This document shows positions 28,639-37,064 of a stretch of 64,000 nucleotides of DNA, one piece after another (the first letter of the stretch is position 1; each line of letters begins with the position of its first letter). Where the stretch lies: NCBI RefSeq assembly GCF_000723205.1, contig NZ_HG315671.1, positions 4,123,507-4,187,506 of the forward strand, written 5' to 3'. Made by a program: the position numbers and the translations under genes. This DNA is from Formosa agariphila KMM 3901 (GTDB lineage Bacteria; Bacteroidota; Bacteroidia; Flavobacteriales; Flavobacteriaceae). The notes under the pieces were generated by a model. It was given only the letters and a program-made list of their open reading frames with translations, did no database searches and was not told the DNA's origin.

Positions 28639-29178
28639 TTATAAATCTATTTCAATTTTTTTATCTAACAGTGGCGTAGATACAATGTATGGATCATACT
28701 GAGTATCGATTATTTTTCTAGAAAATGTTTTATAATCGGTAGTATTTAGGTAAATATTTGAACTAAATAATCTTGGAAAAGTAGCGCTATCTATGTCCAT
28801 AACACCTTGATTAAACTTAATTACTATCGATTTAATTTGTATATCCGATTCTATTTTATTCTCTCCTAAATCGACTCTAAAACGATAAGGCAAAACGCCT
28901 GAAGGTAATTTAAACGATACAACCTGAAATTCATCTTTCCCTTTAATATCTATATACATTCTTTTATCTGCACTAAATCCTGATTCTGGATCATCTTCAA
29001 TAAAAAATAATTGTAATCTGTCGTCTTCTAATATTTTGACATTTAAATCAACACTAAAAATATTGTCTTTTTCAATTTTATTAATACTAGTTTTTTTTTC
29101 AGAAATTTTATTTTTTTCATTTTTTCCTTCACAAGAAAACAATAAAAAAACACATGCTATTAAAAATATATTCCTCAT
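28639..29178 (-). CDS. small lipoprotein of unknown function in the glycan operon
   Basis: The 179-residue protein starts with a lipoprotein signal peptide, lipobox ending at Cys16 (LLFSCEGKN), then a Lys- and Glu-rich linker and an all-beta-looking domain of about 130 residues. The segments VDLNVKILEDDRLQLFFIED and IDIKGKDEFQVVSFKLP, then LGENKIESDIQIKSIVI, have the rhythm of a beta-sandwich of carbohydrate-binding type seen at the ends of some glycan-synthesis membrane proteins. That likeness is my inference. It stands between the flippase and GT2 genes. Confidence 0.6.
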   Translation of the reverse strand: MRNIFLIACVFLLFSCEGKNEKNKISEKKTSINKIEKDNIFSVDLNVKILEDDRLQLFFIEDDPESGFSADKRMYIDIKGKDEFQVVSFKLPSGVLPYRFRVDLGENKIESDIQIKSIVIKFNQGVMDIDSATFPRLFSSNIYLNTTDYKTFSRKIIDTQYDPYIVSTPLLDKKIEIDL

Positions 29179-29220
29179 AGTTTTTAAAGTTTAATTCAGC
29201 AAACAAGTATATTTTTCAAT

Positions 29221-30582
29221 TTAACTTTTATTAGATTTTAATATGTTATTCAAGAATTGAGGCATATAAAAAGTAATTAAGTTAGATTTTTTGTAAACAT
29301 AAAACGCACAACTCATATTTAAAATTATAGGGGAACATGCAGATATAATAGCTGCTCCTAATAAACCATATAAAGGAACAAATTTATATAAGCATAATAA
29401 AGTGCATACAAATACCACAGAAATAATATTACGCAATGCTTTTTCACTACCTGTCATACCCATAAATATACCTGCAGAACCGCAAAAAGAGCTAATTAAC
29501 AGCCCTAAAACAAGAATCGCTAGTATCTGCTTTCCTTGTAAAAATTCTTCCCCAAAGAAGCTTAAAATATATCCAGAGAATAAAATTATGACAACAGATA
29601 AAATAGACCCGAAAATAAAAATCAATTTTGAAGATTGAAATAATAATTTTTGCAATTCAACTCTTTTATTATTCCAATATAGTTCAGCAAACTTTGGTGC
29701 AGAAATAGTATTAACAACCACCAAAACGATACTTATTAGTTGGGCCACTTTAAAACAAATATTAAAAATACCGACTTCTTCTGATGTGCCATAAGTTTCT
29801 AAAAAAAAAGCAGAAGAGGTACCCAACAACGATGTGATAACCAAAACAATCATCATAGGAAATGTTGTCTTTAGTAAATCTTTAGTTTTTACCTCGGACT
29901 TATAAACATCTACCGATTCTTTCTTTTTATTGAAGAATTTTATAATTGGTATAAAAGATAAAATCATACTTAAAATTATGGCACCTATTAAAGCGTAAAT
30001 CGCATTAACTACATTATCGCTATAACTTAATGCCAATAAAAAAATTATTATAAACAAAGGCCTGTTAACACTTCGTAAATACTCACTAATTTGTAATTTT
30101 TTTAGTCCTCTAATAAATTCTATATTAACAATACTAACCGTTAAAAAAGGCAAAGCAACAGCACCTATTCTTAAAACCTGAACATAGATGTCGTTTTTAA
30201 ATAAATTCTCTGCTACGGTTTCCGAAAAAAAGTATAACAACAGTGACAATAACAGAGAAAAAGGTAAGGCTAAATAAAAAACGTATTTATAAATATTTTT
30301 TATTTTATCATTGCCATTTTTAGTTTTATTGTACTGACCAACAAACCGTAATAGAGCCATATCTAAACCTAAAGCCCCAATAATTGATAAACTAATTAAA
30401 GCATTTAAAGTAAGTGTATATACACCCGCTCCCGATGCACCATATTTTCTAGAAATAATTAAAACAGTAATGTAACTTAATAACATACCAAAAATTTTCA
30501 GGACAAATGTTATGGCACTACCAAACAAAAGTTCTTTTAAATTGGCGTCTGAGTTGAGTTTACTGATTAGGTTTTTAAACAA
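29221..30582 (-). CDS. Wzx-type flippase (polysaccharide transport protein)
   Basis: The 453-residue protein has 12-14 membrane helices and the N-terminal pattern ELLFGSAITFVLKIFGMLLSYI followed by ISRKYGASGAGVYTLTL, typical of MATE/MOP-family polysaccharide flippases. It moves the lipid-linked repeat unit across the inner membrane. The start is TTG at 30580-30582; no ATG is available at the conserved N-terminus. It is the first gene after the large hairpin at 30629-30697 and has a -7 element at 30618-30625, so it probably heads the distal half of the locus. Confidence 0.88.
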   Translation of the reverse strand: MFKNLISKLNSDANLKELLFGSAITFVLKIFGMLLSYITVLIISRKYGASGAGVYTLTLNALISLSIIGALGLDMALLRFVGQYNKTKNGNDKIKNIYKYVFYLALPFSLLLSLLLYFFSETVAENLFKNDIYVQVLRIGAVALPFLTVSIVNIEFIRGLKKLQISEYLRSVNRPLFIIIFLLALSYSDNVVNAIYALIGAIILSMILSFIPIIKFFNKKKESVDVYKSEVKTKDLLKTTFPMMIVLVITSLLGTSSAFFLETYGTSEEVGIFNICFKVAQLISIVLVVVNTISAPKFAELYWNNKRVELQKLLFQSSKLIFIFGSILSVVIILFSGYILSFFGEEFLQGKQILAILVLGLLISSFCGSAGIFMGMTGSEKALRNIISVVFVCTLLCLYKFVPLYGLLGAAIISACSPIILNMSCAFYVYKKSNLITFYMPQFLNNILKSNKS

Positions 30583-30617
30583 TTTTTATAGATTTATTAT
30601 CAGAATTAAAATGCAAA

Positions 30618-30625
30618 CAAAGCTA
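30618..30625 (-). promoter_or_regulatory. -7 promoter element for the flippase transcript
   Basis: On the minus strand TAGCTTTG matches TAnnTTTG exactly. It lies immediately downstream of the large hairpin and about 36 bases before the TTG start of the flippase, as expected where one transcript ends and the next begins. Confidence 0.55.
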
Positions 30626-30628
30626 CTA

Positions 30629-30697
30629 TTTTAAAAAAGTAAATCCATTAAAATATACACTTTAATGTATACCTTTAATGGATTTACTTTTTTAAAA
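30629..30697 (-). terminator. very long stem-loop between cysN and the flippase
   Basis: A perfect 24-base stem pairs 30629-30652 with 30674-30697. Its 21-base loop contains a second hairpin of 6 pairs (TATACA at 30654-30659, TGTATA at 30666-30671). On the minus strand the outer stem ends with a run of six T inside the arm and AAAA at its tip. It follows cysN by 26 bases and fits a strong terminator, but the stem is longer than usual. Confidence 0.7.
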
Positions 30698-30723
30698 TTA
30701 CTTTTAGTTAAGCAATCTTAAAC

Positions 30724-31977
30724 TTACACAATCATTCCTGCAGCAACAGTTTCGTTAGTTGAGTCGTCTACCAAAACAATGCTTCCTGTAGAGCGGTTTT
30801 CTCTATAAGAATCTATCATTAATGGCTTTGTTGTTCTAATCTTAACTTTTGCTATATCATTCATATTAAGCTCAGCATTACCCTCAACACGGTTTAAGGT
30901 TTCTATATCTATTTTATAAACGACATCTTTAATCATTGCTTTTTGATCGTTAGACGTATGCTTTATTGTGTATTTAGTACGTGGTTTTGCTCCTGTACTA
31001 TTTAACCAACATAACATTACTTCTATATCTTGTGATGCTTCTGGTTTGTTATTAGAACGCACAATCATGTCTCCTCTTCCAATATCGATATCGTCTTCTA
31101 ATTGAATCGATACTGATTGCGGCGCAAAGGCTTCTTCTAATTCTTGATCGTATAAATTTATACCTTTTATTTTAGATGTAAATCCTGAAGGCATTACTGT
31201 GATCTCATCTCCAATACGAAATACACCACTAGCTACACGTCCTGCATAACCACGGTAATCTCTATGAGAATCACTCTGAGGTCTAAGTACAGTTTGCACA
31301 GCAAAACGTGCATCAACCTTATTAATATCACTACTAATATGCATCGTTTCTAACACATATAGCATCGGTGAACCTTGGTACCAAGGCATATTCTCTGAGC
31401 GGTTAACAACATTATCTCCATCTAAAGCACTCATAGGAATAAATCTAACATCCTTAATTAGCATCTTAGATGAAATTTCTTCAAATTGAGAAACGATATT
31501 ATTAAACACCTCTTCTGAATAATCCACTAAATCCATTTTGTTAACACACACAATAACATGTGGTATGTTTAACAATGACGCAATAAATGCATGACGCTTT
31601 GTTTGTTCGATGACACCATGTCTGGCGTCTATTAAAATAGTAGCCACATTTGCTGTTGAAGCTCCTGTAACCATATTTCTAGTGTACTGAATATGACCTG
31701 GAGTATCTGCAATGATAAATTTACGCTTAGGTGTTGTAAAATATCTGTACGCAACGTCTATTGTTATTCCTTGTTCACGTTCGTCCTTTAAACCGTCTGT
31801 AAATAGGGCTAAATCGACGCCTGCATGACCTTTTTTCTTACTTGTATTTTCTATAGATTGTAACTGATCTTCAAAAATAGATTTTGAATCGTATAGTAAA
31901 CGACCAATTAAGGTACTTTTTCCGTCATCTACACTCCCAGCTGTTGTGAATCTTAATAATTGATTATTATCTAACAT
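30724..31977 (-). CDS. cysN: sulfate adenylyltransferase subunit 1 (GTPase)
   Basis: The 417-residue protein is the EF-Tu-like GTPase that drives APS synthesis together with CysD. G1 is GSVDDGKS at residues 14-21, G3 is DTPGHIQYTRN, G4 is NKMD, and two C-terminal beta-barrel domains follow. It is not fused to a CysC domain; a separate cysC is present. It lies 33 bases after cysD. In a glycan locus, with no sulfite-reduction genes in view, the likely purpose is PAPS for sulfation. Confidence 0.96.
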   Translation of the reverse strand: MLDNNQLLRFTTAGSVDDGKSTLIGRLLYDSKSIFEDQLQSIENTSKKKGHAGVDLALFTDGLKDEREQGITIDVAYRYFTTPKRKFIIADTPGHIQYTRNMVTGASTANVATILIDARHGVIEQTKRHAFIASLLNIPHVIVCVNKMDLVDYSEEVFNNIVSQFEEISSKMLIKDVRFIPMSALDGDNVVNRSENMPWYQGSPMLYVLETMHISSDINKVDARFAVQTVLRPQSDSHRDYRGYAGRVASGVFRIGDEITVMPSGFTSKIKGINLYDQELEEAFAPQSVSIQLEDDIDIGRGDMIVRSNNKPEASQDIEVMLCWLNSTGAKPRTKYTIKHTSNDQKAMIKDVVYKIDIETLNRVEGNAELNMNDIAKVKIRTTKPLMIDSYRENRSTGSIVLVDDSTNETVAAGMIV

Positions 31978-32010
31978 ATTACTTCTTTCTTAAATTGATT
32001 GGAGAATTGA

Positions 32011-32922
32011 TTAAAAATAGCCTTGACGTTTTCTGTCTTCCATAGCTGATTCTGAACGTTTATCGTCACTTCTGTTACCTCGTTCTGTTTGGCGCATTCC
32101 TGCAACCTCATCTGCGATTTTGGCTAACGTATCGGCATCAGATTCGATTCCACCTGTAATGGTAATATCTCCTAATGTTCTAAATCTTATTTTTTTAGTA
32201 ACTACCTCTTCATGGTCTTCAAGAATTAAAAATTCAGAATTAGGAATCCAAGCATCTTGTCTCCATACAACCTCACGTTCATGAGCGAAGTATAACGAAG
32301 GTATAGCGATGTTTTCACGTTTAATATAGTTCCAAACATCCATTTCAGTCCAGTTACTTATAGGGAAAGCTCTAAAATGCTCACCTTCAAAATATTTACC
32401 GTTTAAAATGTTCCATAATTCTGGACGTTGGTTTTTCGGGTCCCACTGCCCGAAATCATCTCTATGAGAAAAGAAACGTTCTTTTGCTCTTGCTTTTTCT
32501 TCGTCACGACGACCACCTCCAATAGCACAATCTACCTTATTTGCTTCAATAGCATCTAAAAGCGTAGTAATTTGAAGTGCATTACGTGTAGCATTTTTAC
32601 CTTTTTCTTCAGCAACTCGTCCGTCATCTATCGATTCTTGAACAGAACCAACAATTAAGTTTACACCTAAATCTTTAATAATATCATCTCTAAACTGAAT
32701 AGTTTCAGGGAAATTATGTCCTGTATCTACGTGCATTAAAGGAAATGGAATCTTTGAAGGATAAAATGCCTTTTTAGCCAAATGTGTTAATACAATTGAA
32801 TCTTTCCCTCCAGAAAATAAAATTACTGGATTCTGAAATTGAGCCCATACTTCTCTTAAGATATAGATCGCTTCACTCTCTAATTCATCTAAATAATTTA
32901 AATAATACTTATTACTACTCAT
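32011..32922 (-). CDS. cysD: sulfate adenylyltransferase subunit 2
   Basis: The 303-residue PP-loop ATP pyrophosphatase has SGGKDS at residues 37-42, MHVDTGHNFPETIQFRD, and the C-terminal segment TERGNRSDDKRSESAMEDRK typical of CysD. With CysN it makes adenosine 5'-phosphosulfate from ATP and sulfate. Its ATG overlaps the end of cysC by 8 bases. Length and motifs are normal. Confidence 0.97.
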   Translation of the reverse strand: MSSNKYYLNYLDELESEAIYILREVWAQFQNPVILFSGGKDSIVLTHLAKKAFYPSKIPFPLMHVDTGHNFPETIQFRDDIIKDLGVNLIVGSVQESIDDGRVAEEKGKNATRNALQITTLLDAIEANKVDCAIGGGRRDEEKARAKERFFSHRDDFGQWDPKNQRPELWNILNGKYFEGEHFRAFPISNWTEMDVWNYIKRENIAIPSLYFAHEREVVWRQDAWIPNSEFLILEDHEEVVTKKIRFRTLGDITITGGIESDADTLAKIADEVAGMRQTERGNRSDDKRSESAMEDRKRQGYF

Positions 32923-33520
32923 TGCTCAATAATTTTAATTTAGGTAATATATATTCTACTATTTTATTTGCTGCATCTTCTACAGATACACCTTCTGTTT
33001 TTATTTCTACATCTGGATTTTCAGGAGCCTCGTAAGGCGCAGAAATTCCAGTCATATTTTTTATTTCTCCTGCTCTAGCTTTTTTATAAAGCCCTTTAGT
33101 ATCACGGCGTTCACACTCTTCAACACTAGTATTTACATAAATCTCAACAAAATTATCGTCCTTAACAATAGATTTAATATTTAATCTATCTTTTTTATAA
33201 GGCGAAACAAAAGCTGCTAGCGTTACAACACCAGCATCAATCATTAGATTTGAGATTTCTGCTATCCTGCGGATATTCTCTTTACGATCTTCTGGAGCAA
33301 AGGTTAAATCACAATTGATTCCTTTTCGGATATTATCTCCGTCTAATGTATAGGTTTTTATTCCTTTTTCAAATAATTTTTGTTCAACCACATTCGCTAT
33401 AGTCGATTTCCCTGAACCTGAAAGCCCAGTAAACCAAATTAAAAATGAATTATGTTGATTATTACTTTGTCTATCTTTTCGGGATATTTGATAATCGTGA
33501 GGTATAATATTCTCTTTCAT
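32915..33520 (-). CDS. cysC: adenylylsulfate kinase
   Basis: The 201-residue kinase phosphorylates APS to PAPS. Walker A GLSGSGKST is at residues 32-40, followed by TYTLDGDNIRKGINCDLTF, the APS-binding DGD and FSxxDR-like segment (LTFAPEDRKENIRR), and VYVNTS-like IYVNTSVEECERRD. It overlaps both neighbours by a few bases (DUF2061 gene and cysD), so it is translationally coupled. Its presence means this locus makes PAPS, not only APS. Confidence 0.96.
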   Translation of the reverse strand: MKENIIPHDYQISRKDRQSNNQHNSFLIWFTGLSGSGKSTIANVVEQKLFEKGIKTYTLDGDNIRKGINCDLTFAPEDRKENIRRIAEISNLMIDAGVVTLAAFVSPYKKDRLNIKSIVKDDNFVEIYVNTSVEECERRDTKGLYKKARAGEIKNMTGISAPYEAPENPDVEIKTEGVSVEDAANKIVEYILPKLKLLSNE

Positions 33521-33939
33521 TATTCGTGAGTATGACGTTTATTTTTATCTAAACCAAAATTAATTTTATACCAAGCTTTCTCATGTAAATAGTATAAAAT
33601 CATTTTAGTTAGTACTTCTGTTCCACCTACTTTTAAACCAATCATTGGGTCTCCAGATATTAACCAAGCTAATGTCATGGTATCCAAAGTGCCTACAACA
33701 CGCCAAGTAACCGTTTTAAAGATATGACGTTTATTACTCTCTTCCATATCGACCTTAAACCATACACGTTCGTGTAAATAGTATAAAATCATTTTGGTTG
33801 TAACTTCAGCCGCACCAATTTTAAGACCTGTAAGCGGATCTCCAGAAATTAACCAAGACAACAAAATAGTGTCTAAAGTCCCAACTATTCGCCATGTAAT
33901 TGCCTTAACAATATGTCTTTTATGTGAAGTATCTTTCAT
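33520..33939 (-). CDS. DUF2061 protein with two tandem domains
   Basis: The 139-residue protein consists of two copies of a 57-residue unit, residues 7-63 and 70-126, identical at 40 of 57 positions by my count. Each unit has the DUF2061 pattern KRHI-K--TWR-VGTLDT, a hydrophobic helix with WLISGDP and the end TKMILYYLHE--W. Each could form one or two membrane helices. It lies between cysQ and cysC and overlaps cysC. DUF2061 proteins commonly accompany sulfate-activation genes; their role is unknown. Confidence 0.88.
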   Translation of the reverse strand: MKDTSHKRHIVKAITWRIVGTLDTILLSWLISGDPLTGLKIGAAEVTTKMILYYLHERVWFKVDMEESNKRHIFKTVTWRVVGTLDTMTLAWLISGDPMIGLKVGGTEVLTKMILYYLHEKAWYKINFGLDKNKRHTHE

Positions 33940-34008
33940 CTTTTATAGACTTTTATGCCTATTATGTTTAGAACAAAAGTAAGCTTTTTTTAATTAAAAA
34001 CAATTATC

Positions 34009-34803
34009 CTATAGGGTTACTAGGAAAAAAGGATTTAATAAATTTTCTTTATTGTATAATAACGCCTGATCCGTTTCTTTCGAAATAACTTCTACACCAA
34101 CAGCATTACAAATTGCCTGACCTGCAGCAGTATCCCACTCCATTGTTGGAGCAAATCTAGGATAAACATCTGCATTTCCTTCTGCTACTAAACAAAATTT
34201 AAGAGAACTTCCTTTGGAAACAATTTCAACATCACTTCCATTTGCTTTTAAAGTTTCTACAAAGTCAAGTGTATCCTGACTCATATGCGAACGGCTTCCA
34301 ACAACTTGAACTGGATTAGAATTAGAATCTTTAGGTTGCAATGCTTCTGCATGTTCTAAAATATACGCTATAGACGTGTTATGGTCTTCTAATTCAACTT
34401 TAAAACCTTCGTTATTTGTTACATCACCATAATATAATGTCTTAACTGCAGGCACATAAATAACGCCTAAAACAGGCTTTCCATTAGTTACAAGTGCAAT
34501 ATTTACTGTAAACTCGCCATTACGCTTAATAAATTCTTTTGTGCCATCTACTGGGTCTACAATCCAGCACGTTTCCCAAGTTTTTCTAACCTGGTAATCT
34601 GTTTGTTTATTCTCTTCACTAATAATTGGAATCTCTGATGGAATTAAGAATGAATTAATAATGTCATTCGCTTTTTTATCAGCTTCAGTTAAGGGTGATT
34701 TATCATCTTTTAATTCCACATTAAAAGCTGTATCATACACTTGCATAATAACTTCTCCTGCTTTTAACGATGCTTCGATAGCGGTTTTTAAATTTGAATT
34801 CAT
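34009..34803 (-). CDS. cysQ: 3'(2'),5'-bisphosphate nucleotidase
   Basis: The 264-residue protein is a lithium-sensitive type phosphatase that removes the 3' phosphate from PAP (and PAPS), the by-product of sulfotransfer. The metal-binding motif DPVDGTKEF is at residues 83-91, and the second signature is MEWDTAAGQAI near the C-terminus. It starts one base from the rfbD stop and precedes the DUF2061-cysC-cysD-cysN set. PAP recycling is needed when PAPS is used by sulfotransferases or PAPS reductase, which fits the sulfation hypothesis. Confidence 0.93.
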   Translation of the reverse strand: MNSNLKTAIEASLKAGEVIMQVYDTAFNVELKDDKSPLTEADKKANDIINSFLIPSEIPIISEENKQTDYQVRKTWETCWIVDPVDGTKEFIKRNGEFTVNIALVTNGKPVLGVIYVPAVKTLYYGDVTNNEGFKVELEDHNTSIAYILEHAEALQPKDSNSNPVQVVGSRSHMSQDTLDFVETLKANGSDVEIVSKGSSLKFCLVAEGNADVYPRFAPTMEWDTAAGQAICNAVGVEVISKETDQALLYNKENLLNPFFLVTL

Positions 34804-35652
34804 TTATAAATTTTTAATAGCTTGCTTTAAACTTACCCTCCAATGCGGAATGTCAATTTTAAAAGTTTCTTTTATTTTTGATTTATCCATTACGCTAAAT
34901 TGTGGGCGAGCAGCAGGTGTTGGATAGGCTTCTGTTTTAATAGGGAAAACTTTGGTATTTGTTTCTGTAATTTCAAAAATAGCATCAGCAAAATCATACC
35001 AACTGGCTACCCCTTCATTACTATAATGATATAACCCATAAGTGGTTGGGTTATCATTTATAATTTTCAACATTACATTAGCTAAATCTGTTGCATAAGT
35101 CGGCGTACCTATCTGATCTGCAACTACGCTTAATTCTGGTCTAGTTTCTGCTAAACGTAACATCGTTTTCATGAAATTATTAGCATGTTCTGAGTATAAC
35201 CAAGATGTTCTTAAAATAAAATATGCATCTAAATTATCTTGTATAGCTTGTTCTCCTTCAAGTTTTGTTAATCCATAAATGCCTAATGGTTCTGCAATAT
35301 CAGTTTCAGAATATAAAGACGAAGATTTTCCATCGAACACAAAATCTGTAGATACATGAATGAGCTTCACATTATTAGCTTTACAAGCTATAGCTAAATG
35401 TTTAGCACCATCATTATTTACTTTACGCGCTAAATCAATATCAGTTTCCGCTTTATCTACAGCTGTATAAGCAGCACAGTTTATACACCAATCGATATTA
35501 TTATTTTGAAAAAAATCAGCAACATGTTGCTGACTTGTAATATCTAAATTTTCTGAATCTGTATATATAAATTGCAGTTGATTGTTATGTTTACTAACAT
35601 CCTTAATACAGGCTGCTAATTGTCCGTTTCCTCCGGTAACTAAAATTTTCAT
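34804..35652 (-). CDS. rfbD: dTDP-4-dehydrorhamnose reductase
   Basis: The 282-residue short-chain dehydrogenase-type enzyme makes dTDP-L-rhamnose, the last step of the pathway. The NAD(P) site is ILVTGGNGQLAACI at the N-terminus and the catalytic YGLTKLEGE gives Tyr and Lys spaced as YxxxK. The INCAAYTAVDKAE segment is typical for RfbD. It directly abuts rfbC upstream and cysQ downstream, with 0-1 base spacing, in an rfbB-A-C-D order. Confidence 0.96.
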   Translation of the reverse strand: MKILVTGGNGQLAACIKDVSKHNNQLQFIYTDSENLDITSQQHVADFFQNNNIDWCINCAAYTAVDKAETDIDLARKVNNDGAKHLAIACKANNVKLIHVSTDFVFDGKSSSLYSETDIAEPLGIYGLTKLEGEQAIQDNLDAYFILRTSWLYSEHANNFMKTMLRLAETRPELSVVADQIGTPTYATDLANVMLKIINDNPTTYGLYHYSNEGVASWYDFADAIFEITETNTKVFPIKTEAYPTPAARPQFSVMDKSKIKETFKIDIPHWRVSLKQAIKNL

Positions 35653-36197
35653 TATAAAGTTGCGTTTTCAAATGAAGGTGATATGGTATCTTTTTCAGAT
35701 ATCAACATCTCACTTTCATCAATTTGCCAATCGATATTTAAGGTCTTGTCGTTATAAATAATACTGCCTTCTGATGCTTTGTTATAAAAGTTGTCACATT
35801 TATAAGAAAAAATAGCTGTTTCACTTAACACGACAAATCCGTGAGCAAATCCACGAGGCACAAATAACTGCCTTTTATTATCTTCAGTTAAATTAACGGC
35901 GACATGTTGACCAAAAGTTGGAGACCCTTTTCTAATATCTACAGCGACATCTAAAACCTCACCTTTTACAACACGGACTAACTTTGCTTGTGCATGCTCG
36001 CCTAATTGATAATGAAGTCCTCGTAAAACACCTCTAGAAGAAAATGATTCGTTGTCCTGAACGAATGTTACATCTAATCCTGTTAATTTATTAAAAGTCT
36101 CTGCATTATAAGATTCAAGAAAATATCCTCTTTTATCACCAAACACTTGCGGTTCTAAAATAAAACAATCCTTTAATTTAGTTTCTGTAACAGTCAT
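35652..36197 (-). CDS. rfbC: dTDP-4-dehydrorhamnose 3,5-epimerase
   Basis: The 181-residue cupin epimerase has the family segments GDKRGYFLESYN, SFSSRGVLRGLHYQ, AKLVRVVKGEVLDVAVDIRKGSP (shortened here as the VKGEVLDVAVD core) and FVPRGFAHGF, with the catalytic His in GLHYQ. It converts the 4-keto intermediate for RfbD. Its ends overlap rfbA and rfbD by one base each, showing a compact operon. Confidence 0.96.
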   Translation of the reverse strand: MTVTETKLKDCFILEPQVFGDKRGYFLESYNAETFNKLTGLDVTFVQDNESFSSRGVLRGLHYQLGEHAQAKLVRVVKGEVLDVAVDIRKGSPTFGQHVAVNLTEDNKRQLFVPRGFAHGFVVLSETAIFSYKCDNFYNKASEGSIIYNDKTLNIDWQIDESEMLISEKDTISPSFENATL

Positions 36198-37063
36198 TAT
36201 TTTTTATTTAATAATCCCAATAAGTTCTTACCATAACCACTCTTAAGTAAAGGTTGCGCTAAGGCTTCAAATTGTTCTGAAGAGATATACCCCATTTCGA
36301 AAGCTGCTGCCTCAATAGAACCAATTTTTAATCCCTGACGTTCTTCTAATACCTCAACAAATTGAGATGCTTGCATAAGCGATTGGAATGTACCTGTATC
36401 TAACCAAGCCGTACCTCTGTCTAAAATACTAACACTTAATTTCCCTTGCTCTAAGTAAACTTTATTAACATCGGTAATTTCTAATTCACCTCTATGACTC
36501 GGGGCTATATTTTTAGCAATTTCTACCACCGAGTTATCATAAAAATAAATACCAGGAACAGCATAATTAGATTTTGGATGCTCGGGTTTTTCTTCAATAG
36601 AAATGGCTTGTCCATTTTCATCAAAATCTACTACTCCGTAACGTTCTGGGTCATGAACACGATATGCATAAATGATTCCACCATCTGGATCATTATTCTC
36701 TTGTAATAATTTACCTAAACCAGTTCCGTAAAAAATGTTATCTCCTAAAATTAAAGCTACTTTTTCATCTCCAATAAAGTCTGCACCAATAATAAAAGCT
36801 TCTGCTAAACCATTTGGCTCTTCTTGTACAGCGTATTCGAATTTACATCCGAACTTTTCTCCATCTCCCAATAAATCTTTAAATAATGGTAAATCTTTAG
36901 GCGTTGAAATGATTAAGATCTCATTAATACCGGCATACATTAATGTAGATAACGGATAATAAATCATTGGTTTATCGTAAATAGGCATTAATTGCTTACT
37001 TACAGATAATGTTAAAGGGTGTAACCTTGTTCCTGATCCTCCTGCTAGAATAATTCCTTTCAT
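36197..37063 (-). CDS. rfbA: glucose-1-phosphate thymidylyltransferase
   Basis: The 288-residue enzyme makes dTDP-glucose, the first step of dTDP-rhamnose synthesis. The nucleotide site is [18 protein letters not shown], with [24 protein letters not shown] and [13 protein letters not shown] use ATG at 37063, which gives the conserved N-terminus and the family length; the reading frame extends 29 codons further upstream into rfbB without conserved sequence. It begins one base after the rfbB stop. Confidence 0.96.
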   Translation of the reverse strand: MKGIILAGGSGTRLHPLTLSVSKQLMPIYDKPMIYYPLSTLMYAGINEILIISTPKDLPLFKDLLGDGEKFGCKFEYAVQEEPNGLAEAFIIGADFIGDEKVALILGDNIFYGTGLGKLLQENNDPDGGIIYAYRVHDPERYGVVDFDENGQAISIEEKPEHPKSNYAVPGIYFYDNSVVEIAKNIAPSHRGELEITDVNKVYLEQGKLSVSILDRGTAWLDTGTFQSLMQASQFVEVLEERQGLKIGSIEAAAFEMGYISSEQFEALAQPLLKSGYGKNLLGLLNKK

Positions 37064-37064
37064 C

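Noticed and set aside
30629-30697. Large inverted repeat considered as an insertion-sequence remnant
   Set aside because: I see no transposase fragment and no target duplication; the position after cysN fits a terminator better, though a mobile miniature repeat is not excluded.
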